Source of the DNA: Steinernema hermaphroditum
Taxonomy: Eukaryota; Nematoda; Chromadorea; Rhabditida; Steinernematidae
Assembly (NCBI GenBank): GCA_030435675.1
Contig: CM059621.1
Coordinates: 18,102,653-18,166,652, forward strand
DNA: 64,000 nucleotides
Direction: 5' to 3'
The position numbers were made by a program, and so were the translations under genes. The notes under the pieces are model-generated. The model was not told the DNA's origin and searched no databases. It worked only from the letters and a program-made list of their open reading frames with translations. Positions 50,341 through 61,083 of this stretch are shown piece by piece. Each line of letters starts with the position of its first letter. Position 1 is the stretch's first letter.

Positions 50341-53300
50341 GATCAGGCTCGTGCAGTTCTACAAGATCCAATCATAAAAATGCTATGGTACTTTGGAGCA
50401 GGAGGGTCAGATGCAGAGCTTTTGGTATGAGCAAGGCCCCTGCTGTCTCGAATTGAAAGTTTTGCAGGAAACTAAGATAGTCCACAGTAAATCCAGCGGG
50501 AATAGGCGCGTTCGATCAGGCTCGTGCAGTTCTACAAGATCCAATCATAAAAATGCTATGGTACTTTGGAGCAGGAGGGTCAGATGCAGAGCTTTTGGTA
50601 TGAGCGGGGGCCCTGCTGTCTCGAATTGAAAGTTTTGCAGGAAACTAAGATAGTCCACAGTAAATCCAACGGGAATAGGCGCGTTCGATCAGGCTCGTGC
50701 AGTTCTACAAGATCCAATCATAAAAATGCTATGGTACTTTGGAGCAGGAGGGTCAGATGCAGAGCTTTTGGTATGAGCAGGGGCCCTGCTGTCTCGAATT
50801 GAAAGTTTTGCAGGAAACTAAGATAGTCCACAGTAAATCCAGCGGGAATAGGCGCGTTCGATCAGGCTCGTGCAGTTCTACAAGATCCAATCATAAAAAT
50901 GCTATGGTACTTTGGAGCAGGAGGGTCAGATGCAGAGCTTTTGGTATGAGCGGGGGCCCTGCTGTCTCGAATTGAAAGTTTTGCAGGAAACTAAGATAGT
51001 CCACAGTAAATCCAACGGGAATAGGCGCGTTCGATCAGGCTCGTGCAGTTCTACAAGATCCAATCATAAAAATGCTATGGTACTTTGGAGCAGGAGGGTC
51101 AGATGCAGAGCTTTTGGTATGAGCGAAGGGCCCTGCTGTCTCGAATTGAAAGTTTTGCAGGAAACTAAGATAGTCCACAGTAAATCCAACGGGAATAGGC
51201 GCGTTCGATCAGGCTCGTGCAGTTCTACAAGATCCAATCATAAAAATGCTATGGTACTTTGGAGCAGGAGGGTCAGATGCAGAGCTTTTGGTATGAGCAG
51301 GGGCCCTGCTGTCTCGAATTGAAAGTTTTGCAGGAAACTAAGATAGTCCACAGTAAATCCAACGGGAATAGGCGCGTTCGATCAGGCTCGTGCAGTTCTA
51401 CAAGATCCAATCATAAAAATGCTATGGTACTTTGGAGCAGGAGGGTCAGATGCAGAGCTTTTGGTATGAGCAGGGGCCCTGCTGTCTCGAATTGAAAGTT
51501 TTGCAGGAAACTAAGATAGTCCACAGTAAATCCAACGGGAATAGGCGCGTTTGATCAGGCTCGTGCAGTTCTACAAGATCCAATCATAAAAATGCTATGG
51601 TACTTTGGAGCAGGAGGGTCAGATGCAGAGCTTTTGGTATGAGCAAGGGCCCTGCTGTCTCGAATTGAAAGTTTTGCAGGAAACTAAGATAGTCCACAGT
51701 AAATCCAACGGGAGTAGGCGCGTTCGATCAGGCTCGTGCAGTTCTACAAGATCCAATCATAAAAATGCTATGGTACTTTGGAGCAGGAGGGTCAGATGCA
51801 GAGCTTTTGGTATGAGCAGGGGCCCTGCTGTCTCGAATTGAAAGTTTTGCAGGAAACTAAGATAGTCCACAGTAAATCCAACGGGAATAGGCGCGTTCGA
51901 TCAGGCTCGTGCAGTTCTACAAGATCCAATCATAAAAATGCTATGGTACTTTGGAGCAGGAGGGTCAGATGCAGAGCTTTTGGTATGAGCGGGGGCCCTG
52001 CTGTCTCGAATTGAAAGTTTTGCAGGAAACTAAGATAGTCCACAGTAAATCCAACGGGAGTAGGCGCGTTCGATCAGGCTCGTGCAGTTCTACAAGATCC
52101 AATCATAAAAATGCTATGGTACTTTGGAGCAGGAGGGTCAGATGCAGAGCTTTTGGTATGAGCAGGGGCCCTGCTGTCTCGAATTGAAAGTTTTGCAGGA
52201 AACTAAGATAGTCCACAGTAAATCCAGCGGGAATAGGCGCGTTCGATCAGGCTCGTGCAGTTCTACAAGATCCAATCATAAAAATGCTATGGTACTTTGG
52301 AGCAGGAGGGTCAGATGCAGAGCTTTTGGTATGAGCGGGGGCCCTGCTGTCTCGAATTGAAAGTTTTGCAGGAAACTAAGATAGTCCACAGTAAATCCAG
52401 CGGGAATAGGCGCGTTCGATCAGGCTCGTGCAGTTCTACAAGATCCAATCATAAAAATGCTATGGTACTTTGGAGCAGGAGGGTCAGATGCAGAGCTTTT
52501 GGTATGAGCGAGGGGCCCTGCTGTCTCGAATTGAAAGTTTTGCAGGAAACTAAGATAGTCCACAGTAAATCCAGCGGGAATAGGCGCGTTCGATCAGGCT
52601 CGTGCAGTTCTACAAGATCCAATCATAAAAATGCTATGGTACTTTGGAGCAGGAGGGTCAGATGCAGAGCTTTTGGTATGAGCAAGGGCCCTGCTGTCTC
52701 GAATTGAAAGTTTTGCAGGAAACTAAGATAGTCCACAGTAAATCCAGCGGGAATAGGCGCGTTCGATCAGGCTCGTGCAGTTCTACAAGATCCAATCATA
52801 AAAATGCTATGGTACTTTGGAGCAGGAGGGTCAGATGCAGAGCTTTTGGTATGAGCAGGGGCCCTGCTGTCTCGAATTGAAAGTTTTGCAGGAAACTAAG
52901 ATAGTCCACAGTAAATCCAACGGGAATAGGCGCGTTCGATCAGGCTCGTGCAGTTCTACAAGATCCAATCATAAAAATGCTATGGTACTTTGGAGCAGGA
53001 GGGTCAGATGCAGAGCTTTTGGTATGAGCAAGGGCCCTGCTGTCTCGAATTGAAAGTTTTGCAGGAAACTAAGATAGTCCACAGTAAATCCAACGGGAAT
53101 AGGCGCGTTCGATCAGGCTCGTGCAGTTCTACAAGATCCAATCATAAAAATGCTATGGTACTTTGGAGCAGGAGGGTCAGATGCAGAGCTTTTGGTATGA
53201 GCGGGGGCCCTGCTGTCTCGAATTGAAAGTTTTGCAGGAAACTAAGATAGTCCACAGTAAATCCAACGGGAATAGGCGCGTTCGATCAGGCTCGTGCAGT

Positions 53301-53854
53301 TCTACAAGATCCAATCATAAAAATGCTATGGTACTTTGGAGCAGGAGGGTCAGATGCAGAGCTTTTGGTATGAGCAAGGGCCCTGCTGTCTCGAATTGAA
53401 AGTTTTGCAGGAAACTAAGATAGTCCACAGTAAATCCAGCGGGAATAGGCGCGTTCGATCAGGCTCGTGCAGTTCTACAAGATCCAATCATAAAAATGCT
53501 ATGGTACTTTGGAGCAGGAGGGTCAGATGCAGAGCTTTTGGTATGAGCAAGGGCCCTGCTGTCTCGAATTGAAAGTTTTGCAGGAAACTAAGATAGTCCA
53601 CAGTAAATCCAGCGGGAGTAGGCGCGTTCGATCAGGCTCGTGCAGTTCTACAAGATCCAATCATAAAAATGCTATGGTACTTTGGAGCAGGAGGGTCAGA
53701 TGCAGAGCTTTTGGTATGAGCAAGGCCCCTGCTGTCTCGAATTGAAAGTTTTGCAGGAAACTAAGATAGTCCACAGTAAATCCAACGGGAATAGGCGCGT
53801 TCGATCAGGCTCGTGCAGTTCTACAAGATCCAATCATAAAAATGCTATGGTACT

Positions 53855-54546
53855 TTGGAGCAGGAGGGTCAGATGCAGAGCTTTTGGTATGAGCAAGGGC
53901 CCTGCTGTCTCGAATTGAAAGTTTTGCAGGAAACTAAGATAGTCCACAGTAAATCCAACGGGAATAGGCGCGTTCGATCAGGCTCGTGCAGTTCTACAAG
54001 ATCCAATCATAAAAATGCTATGGTACTTTGGAGCAGGAGGGTCAGATGCAGAGCTTTTGGTATGAGCAAGGGCCCTGCTGTCTCGAATTGAAAGTTTTGC
54101 AGGAAACTAAGATAGTCCACAGTAAATCCAACGGGAATAGGCGCGTTCGATCAGGCTCGTGCAGTTCTACAAGATCCAATCATAAAAATGCTATGGTACT
54201 TTGGAGCAGGAGGGTCAGATGCAGAGCTTTTGGTATGAGCAAGGGCCCTGCTGTCTCGAATTGAAAGTTTTGCAGGAAACTAAGATAGTCCACAGTAAAT
54301 CCAACGGGAATAGGCGCGTTCGATCAGGCTCGTGCAGTTCTACAAGATCCAATCATAAAAATGCTATGGTACTTTGGAGCAGGAGGGTCAGATGCAGAGC
54401 TTTTGGTATGAGCAAGGGCCCTGCTGTCTCGAATTGAAAGTTTTGCAGGAAACTAAGATAGTCCACAGTAAATCCAACGGGAATAGGCGCGTTCGATCAG
54501 GCTCGTGCAGTTCTACAAGATCCAATCATAAAAATGCTATGGTACT
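53855..54546 (+). repeat. Four apparently identical consecutive monomers
   Basis: The monomers starting at 53,855, 54,028, 54,201 and 54,374 all show the GCAAGGGCCC core, AACGGGAATAGG and TTCGATC, with no difference seen by eye. This is the clearest very recent tandem amplification in the window. Confidence 0.75.
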
Positions 54547-54589
54547 TTGGAGCAGGAGGGTCAGATGCAGAGCTTTTGGTATGAGCGGG

Positions 54590-54620
54590 GGCCCTGAAAA
54601 GAAAGTTTGGGGCGCGTTCG
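54590..54620 (+). repeat. Monomer with 48-bp net deletion
   Basis: After GGGGGCCCTG the sequence reads AAAAGAAAGTTTGG and resumes at GGCGCGTTCGATC, so the segment from CTGTCTCG to GGGAATA is largely lost. The monomer is about 125 bp. It lies about 500 bp before the convergent junction. Confidence 0.85.
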
Positions 54621-55029
54621 ATCAGGCTCGTGCAGTTCTACAAGATCCAATCATAAAAATGCTATGGTACTTTGGAGCAGGAGGGTCAGATGCAGAGCTT
54701 TTGGTATGAGCGGGGGCCCTGCTGTCTCGAATTGAAAGTTTTGCAGGAAACTAAGATAGTCCACAGTAAATCCAACGGGAATAGGCGCGTTCGATCAGGC
54801 TCGTGCAGTTCTACAAGATCCAATCATAAAAATGCTATGGTACTTTGGAGCAGGAGGGTCAGATGCAGAGCTTTTGGTATGAGCAAGGGCCCTGCTGTCT
54901 CGAATTGAAAGTTTTGCAGGAAACTAAGATAGTCCACAGTAAATCCAACGGGAATAGGCGCGTTCGATCAGGCTCGTGCAGTTCTACAAGATCCAATCAT
55001 AAAAATGCTATGGTACTTTGGAGCAGGAG

Positions 55030-55102
55030 GGTCAAATGCAGAGCCTTCTGCTCATGGCCAAGGGCCCTGCTGTCTCGGGTGTCTTGCAGGCTGATAGTCC
55101 AC
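55030..55102 (+). repeat. Truncated, degenerate last plus-orientation monomer
   Basis: The last copy of block B is compressed: GCAGAGCCTTCTGCTCATGG replaces GCAGAGCTTTTGGTATGAGC, and TCTCGGGTGTCTTGCAGG replaces the TCTCGAATTGAAAGTTTTGCAGG region. It ends at GATAGTCCAC (55,093-55,102). Confidence 0.85.
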
Positions 55103-55118
55103 TTTACTGTGGACTATC
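55093..55118. other. Convergent inversion junction B/C with 10-bp inverted repeat
   Basis: GATAGTCCAC (55,093-55,102) is followed by TTTACT and then GTGGACTATC (55,109-55,118), its perfect reverse complement. The sequence then continues in minus-orientation monomers. The arms are the same part of the monomer, and the plus arm lacks the AGTAAA that would complete the palindrome. This is a fold-back configuration able to form a hairpin. It may be a real inversion or an assembly or long-read fold-back artefact. Confidence 0.9.
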
Positions 55119-55137
55119 TTAGTTTCCTGCAAAACTT

Positions 55138-58100
55138 TCAATTCGAGACAGTTGAGGCCTTGCTCATACCAAAAGCTCTGCATCTGACCCTCCTGCTCCA
55201 AAGTACCATAGCATTTTTATGATTGGATCTTGTAGAACTGCACGAGCCTGATCGAACGCGCCTATTCCCGTTGGATTTACTGTGGACTATCTTAGTTTCC
55301 TGCAAAACTTTCAATTCGAGACAGCAGGGCCCTTGCTCATACCAAAAGCTCTGCATCTGACCCTCCTGCTCCAAAGTACCATAGCATTTTTATGATTGGA
55401 TCTTGTAGAACTGCACGAGCCTGATCAAACGCGCCTATTCCCGTTGGATTTACTGTGGACTATCTTAGTTTCCTACAAAACTTTCAATTCGAGACAGTTG
55501 AGGCCTTGTTCATACCAAAAGCTCTGCATCTGACCCTCCTGCTCCAAAGTACCATAGCATTTTTATGATTGGATCTTGTAGAACTGCACGAGCCTGATCG
55601 AACGCGCCTATTCCCGTTGGATTTACTGTGGACTATCTTAGTTTCCTGCAAAACTTTCAATTCGAGACAGCAGGGCCCTTGCTCATACCAAAAGCTCTGC
55701 ATCTGACCCTCCTGCTCCAAAGTACCATAGCATTTTTATGATTGGATCTTGTAGAACTGCACGAGCCTGATCGAACGCGCCTATTCCCGTTGGATTTACT
55801 GTGGACTATCTTAGTTTCCTGCAAAACTTTCAATTCGAGACAGCAGGGCCCTTGCTCATACCAAAAGCTCTGCATCTGACCCTCCTGCTCCAAAGTACCA
55901 TAGCATTTTTATGATTGGATCTTGTAGAACTGCACGAGCCTGATCAAACGCGCCTATTCCCGTTGGATTTACTGTGGACTATCTTAGTTTCCTGCAAAAC
56001 TTTCAATTCGAGACAGTTGAGGCCTTGTTCATACCAAAAGCTCTGCATCTGACCCTCCTGCTCCAAAGTACCATAGCATTTTTATGATTGGATCTTGTAG
56101 AACTGCACGAGCCTGATCGAACGCGCCTATTCCCGTTGGATTTACTGTGGACTATCTTAGTTTCCTGCAAAACTTTCAATTCGAGACAGCAGGGCCCTTG
56201 CTCATACCAAAAGCTCTGCATCTGACCCTCCTGCTCCAAAGTACCATAGCATTTTTATGATTGGATCTTGTAGAACTGCACGAGCCTGATCAAACGCGCC
56301 TATTCCCGTTGGATTTACTGTGGACTATCTTAGTTTCCTACAAAACTTTCAATTCGAGACAGTTGCGGCCTTGTTCATACCAAAAGCTCTGCATCTGACC
56401 CTCCTGCTCCAAAGTACCATAGCATTTTTATGATTGGATCTTGTAGAACTGCACGAGCCTGATCGAACGCGCCTACTCCCGTTGGATTTACTGTGGACTA
56501 TCTTAGTTTCCTGCAAAACTTTCAATTCGAGACAGTTCAGGGCCCTTGCTCATACCAAAAGCTCTGCATCTGACCCTCCTGCTCCAAAGTACCATAGCAT
56601 TTTTATGATTGGATCTTGTAGAACTGCACGAGCCTGATCGCCATAGATTTTTATGATTGGATCTTGTAGAACTGCACGAGCCTGATCAAACGCGCCTATT
56701 CCCGTTGGATTTACTGTGGACTATCTTAGTTTCCTGCAAAACTTTCAATTCGAGACAGTTGAGGCCTTGTTCATACCAAAAGCTCTGCATCTGACCCTCC
56801 TGCTCCAAAGTACCATAGCATTTTTATGATTGGATCTTGTAGAACTGCACGAGCCTGATCGAACGCGCCTATTCCCGTTGGATTTACTGTGGACTATCTT
56901 AGTTTCCTGCAAAACTTTCAATTCGAGACAGCAGGGCCCTTGCTCATACCAAAAGCTCTGCATCTGACCCTCCTGCTCCAAAGTACCATAGCATTTTTAT
57001 GATTGGATCTTGTAGAACTGCACGAGCCTGATCAAACGCGCCTATTCCCGTTGGATTTACTGTGGACTATCTTAGTTTCCTACAAAACTTTCAATTCGAG
57101 ACAGTTGAGGCCTTGTTCATACCAAAAGCTCTGCATCTGACCCTCCTGCTCCAAAGTACCATAGCATTTTTATGATTGGATGTTGTAGAACTGCACGAGC
57201 CTGATCGAACGCGCCTACTCCCGTTGGATTTACTGTGGACTATCTTAGTTTCCTGCAAAACTTTCAATTCGAGACAGCAGGGCCCTTGCTCATACCAAAA
57301 GCTCTGCATCTGACCCTCCTGCTCCAAAGTACCATAGCATTTTTATGATTGGATCTTGTAGAACTGCACGAGCCTGATCAAACGCGCCTATTCCCGTTGG
57401 ATTTACTGTGGACTATCTTAGTTTCCTGCAAAACTTTCAATTCGAGACAGTTGAGGCCTTGTTCATACCAAAAGCTCTGCATCTGACCCTCCTGCTCCAA
57501 AGTACCATAGCATTTTTATGATTGGATCTTGTAGAACTGCACGAGCCTGATCGAACGCGCCTAATCCCGTTGGATTTACTGTGGACTATCTTAGTTTCCT
57601 GCAAAACTTTCAATTCGAGACAGCAGGGCCCTTGCTCATACCAAAAGCTCTGCATCTGACCCTCCTGCTCCAAAGTACCATAGCATTTTTATGATTGGAT
57701 CTTGTAGAACTGCACGAGCCTGATCGAACGCGCCTACTCCCGTTGGATTTACTGTGGACTATCTTAGTTTCCTGCAAAACTTTCAATTCGAGACAGCAGG
57801 GCCCCCGCTCATACCAAAAGCTCTGCAGCTGACCCTTCTGCTCCAAAGTACCATATCATTTTTATGATTGGATCTTGTAGAACTGCACGAGCCTGATCAA
57901 ACGCGCCTATTCCCGTTGGATTTACTGTGGACTATCTTAGTTTCCTACAAAACTTTCAATTCGAGACAGTTGAGGCCTTGTTCATACCAAAAGCTCTGCA
58001 TCTGACCCTCCTGCTCCAAAGTACCATAGCATTTTTATGATTGGATCTTGTAGAACTGCACGAGCCTGATCGAACGCGCCTATTCCCGTTGGGTTTACTG

Positions 58101-59350
58101 TGGACTATCTTAGTTTCCTGCAAAACTTTCAATTCGAGACAGCAGGGCCCTTGCTCATACCAAAAGCTCTGCATCTGACCCTCCTGCTCCAAAGTACCAT
58201 AGCATTTTTATGATTGGATCTTGTAGAACTGCACGAGCCTGATCAAACGCGCCTATTCCCGTTGGATTTACTGTGGACTATCTTAGTTTCCTACAAAACT
58301 TTCAATTCGAGACAGTTGAGGCCTTGTTCATACCAAAAGCTCTGCATCTGACCCTCCTGCTCCAAAGTACCATAGCATTTTTATGATTGGATCTTGTAGA
58401 ACTGCACGAGCCTGATCGAACGCGCCTATTCCCGTTGGATTTACTGTGGACTATCTTAGTTTCCTGCAAAACTTTCAATTCGAGACAGCAGGGCCCTTGC
58501 TCATACCAAAAGCTCTGCATCTGACCCTCCTGCTCCAAAGTACCATAGCATTTTTATGATTGGATCTTGTAGAACTGCACGAGCCTGATCGAACGCGCCT
58601 ATTCCCGTTGGATTTACTGTGGACTATCTTAGTTTCCTGCAAAACTTTCAATTCGAGACAGCAGGGCCCTTGCTCATACCAAAAGCTCTGCATCTGACCC
58701 TCCTGCTCCAAAGTACCATAGCATTTTTATGATTGGATCTTGTAGAACTGCACGAGCCTGATCAAACGCGCCTATTCCCGTTGGATTTACTGTGGACTAT
58801 CTTAGTTTCCTGCAAAACTTTCAATTCGAGACAGCTGAGGCCCTTGCTCATACCAAAAGCTCTGCATCTGACCCTCCTGCTCCAAAGTACCATAGCATTT
58901 TTATGATTGGATCTTGTAGAACTGCACGAGCCTGATCGAACGCGCCTATTCCCGTTGGATTTACTGTGGACTATCTTAGTTTCCTGCAAAACTTTCAATT
59001 CGAGACAGCAGGGCCCTTGCTCATACCAAAAGCTCTGCATCTGACCCTCCTGCTCCAAAGTACCATAGCATTTTTATGATTGGATCTTGTAGAACTGCAC
59101 GAGCCTGATCAAACGCGCCTATTCCCGTTGGATTTACTGTGGACTATCTTAGTTTCCTGCAAAACTTTCAATTCGAGACAGTTGGGCCCTTGCTCATACC
59201 AAAAGCTCTGCATCTGACCCTCCTGCTCCAAAGTACCATAGCATTTTTATGATTGGATCTTGTAGAACTGCACGAGCCTGATCGAACGCGCCTATTCCCG
59301 TTGGATTTACTGTGGACTATCTTAGTTTCCTGCAAAACTTTCAATTCGAG
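55138..59350 (-). repeat. 346-bp dimeric higher-order pattern in block C
   Basis: Copies with the AGTTGAGGCCTTG core alternate with CAGCAGGGCCCTTG copies, and TGATCAAACGCG alternates with TGATCGAACGCG. AGTTGAGG cores lie near 55,150, 55,496, 56,016, 56,758, 57,104, 57,450, 57,968 and 58,314, mostly 346 or 519 bases apart, so some units have gained an extra monomer. Several of the AGTTGAGG copies also have TTTCCTACAAAAC instead of TTTCCTGCAAAAC. Confidence 0.8.
56640..56687 (-). repeat. 48-bp partial monomer duplication
   Basis: After GCACGAGCCTGATCG the sequence jumps back to CCATAGATTTTTATGATTGG and reads again through GCACGAGCCTGATC before continuing into CAAACGCGCC. The repeated unit is one base short of the original (CATAGATTTT for CATAGCATTTTT). 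Confidence 0.85.
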
Positions 59351-59351
59351 A

Positions 59352-61083
59352 CAGCTGGGCCCTTGCTCATACCAAAAGCTCTGCATCTGACCCTCCTGCT
59401 CCAAAGTACCATAGCATTTTTATGATTGGATCTTGTAGAACTGCACGAGCCTGATCAAACGCGCCTATTCCCGTTGGATTTACTGTGGACTATCTTAGTT
59501 TCCTGCAAAACTTTCAATTCGAGACAGCTGAGGCCCTTGCTCATACCAAAAGCTCTGCATCTGACCCTCCTGCTCCAAAGTACCATAGCATTTTTATGAT
59601 TGGATCTTGTAGAACTGCACGAGCCTGATCAAACGCGCCTATTCCCGTTGGATTTACTGTGGACTATCTTAGTTTCCTGCAAAACTTTCAATTCGAGACA
59701 GCAGGGCCCTTGCTCATACCAAAAGCTCTGCATCTGACCCTCCTGCTCCAAAGTACCATAGCATTTTTATGATTGGATCTTGTAGAACTGCACGAGCCTG
59801 ATCAAACGCGCCTATTCCCGTTGGATTTACTGTGGACTATCTTAGTTTCCTGCAAAACTTTCAATTCGAGACAGCTGGGCCCTTGCTCATACCAAAAGCT
59901 CTGCATCTGACCCTCCTGCTCCAAAGTACCATAGCATTTTTATGATTGGATCTTGTAGAACTGCACGAGCCTGATCAAACGCGCCTATTCCCGTTGGATT
60001 TACTGTGGACTATCTTAGTTTCCTGCAAAACTTTCAATTCGAGACAGCAGGGCCCTTGCTCATACCAAAAGCTCTGCATCTGACCCTCCTGCTCCAAAGT
60101 ACCATAGCATTTTTATGATTGGATCTTGTAGAACTGCACGAGCCTGATCAAACGCGCCTATTCCCGTTGGATTTACTGTGGACTATCTTAGTTTCCTGCA
60201 AAACTTTCAATTCGAGACAGCTGGGCCCTTGCTCATACCAAAAGCTCTGCATCTGACCCTCCTGCTCCAAAGTACCATAGCATTTTTATGATTGGATCTT
60301 GTAGAACTGCACGAGCCTGATCAAACGCGCCTATTCCCGTTGGATTTACTGTGGACTATCTTAGTTTCCTGCAAAACTTTCAATTCGAGACAGCTGAGGC
60401 CCTTGCTCATACCAAAAGCTCTGCATCTGACCCTCCTGCTCCAAAGTACCATAGCATTTTTATGATTGGATCTTGTAGAACTGCACGAGCCTGATCAAAC
60501 GCGCCTATTCCCGTTGGATTTACTGTGGACTATCTTAGTTTCCTGCAAAACTTTCAATTCGAGACAGCAGGGCCCTTGCTCATACCAAAAGCTCTGCATC
60601 TGACCCTCCTGCTCCAAAGTACCATAGCATTTTTATGATTGGATCTTGTAGAACTGCACGAGCCTGATCAAACGCGCCTATTCCCGTTGGATTTACTGTG
60701 GACTATCTTAGTTTCCTGCAAAACTTTCAATTCGAGACAGCTGGGCCCTTGCTCATACCAAAAGCTCTGCATCTGACCCTCCTGCTCCAAAGTACCATAG
60801 CATTTTTATGATTGGATCTTGTAGAACTGCACGAGCCTGATCAAACGCGCCTATTCCCGTTGGATTTACTGTGGACTATCTTAGTTTCCTGCAAAACTTT
60901 CAATTCGAGACAGCAGGGCCCTTGCTCATACCAAAAGCTCTGCATCTGACCCTCCTGCTCCAAAGTACCATAGCATTTTTATGATTGGATCTTGTAGAAC
61001 TGCACGAGCCTGATCAAACGCGCCTATTCCCGTTGGATTTACTGTGGACTATCTTAGTTTCCTGCAAAACTTTCAATTCGAGA
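59352..61083 (-). repeat. 866-bp pentameric higher-order repeat, two tandem copies
   Basis: Core types in order on the plus strand are CAGCTGGGCCC, CAGCTGAGGCCC, CAGCAGGGCCC, CAGCTGGGCCC and CAGCAGGGCCC, at 59,352, 59,525, 59,699, 59,872 and 60,045. The same order repeats at 60,218, 60,391, 60,565, 60,738 and 60,911. All ten monomers carry TGATCAAACGCGCCTATTCC and GTTGGATTTACTG. The period is 866 bp because the CTGAGG monomer is 174 bp. I saw no base difference between the two copies, but did not align every base. Confidence 0.85.

Larger units (their letters stand above)
42930..54590 (+). repeat. Most homogeneous sub-array of block B
   Basis: About 67 monomers, nearly all 173 bp, differing chiefly in the core (GCAAGGGCCC, GCAGGGGCCC, GCGGGGGCCC) and in AACGGGAATAGG versus AGCGGGAATAGG or AACGGGAGTAGG. 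The combinations do not repeat with one fixed period. Uniformity on this scale suggests that this is the most recently expanded or converted part of the window. Confidence 0.85.
15499..55102 (+). repeat. Satellite block B: 173-bp tandem array, plus orientation
   Basis: About 229 monomers. In order, the majority monomer has CTATGGTACTTTGGAGCAGG, AGGGTCAGATGCAGAGC, TTTTGGTATGAGC, a variable core around GGGCCC, CTGTCTCGAATTGAAAG, TTTTGCAGGAAACTAAGA, TAGTCCACAGTAAATCC, AACGGGAATAGG (or AGCGGGAGTAGG), CGCGTTCGATCAGGCTCGTG, CAGTTCTACAAGATCC and AATCATAAAAATG. Six CpG sites are present in the common form, and GGCGCG is almost invariant. One A5 tract occurs per monomer. A short potential stem (AGTTT...AAACT) flanks TGCAGG. 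Function is unknown; a centromeric or heterochromatic role is inference from size and organisation only. Confidence 0.98.

Noticed and set aside
42930..54590. CENP-B box
   Set aside because: GTTCGATCAGGCTCGTG has the TTCG of the CENP-B core (NTTCGNNNNANNCGGGN), but lacks the central A and the CGGG at the required positions. CCCGTTGGG is likewise not a match.
55093..55118. Intrinsic terminator
   Set aside because: The hairpin is the fold-back junction of two satellite orientations, has no U-tract, and there is no gene upstream.
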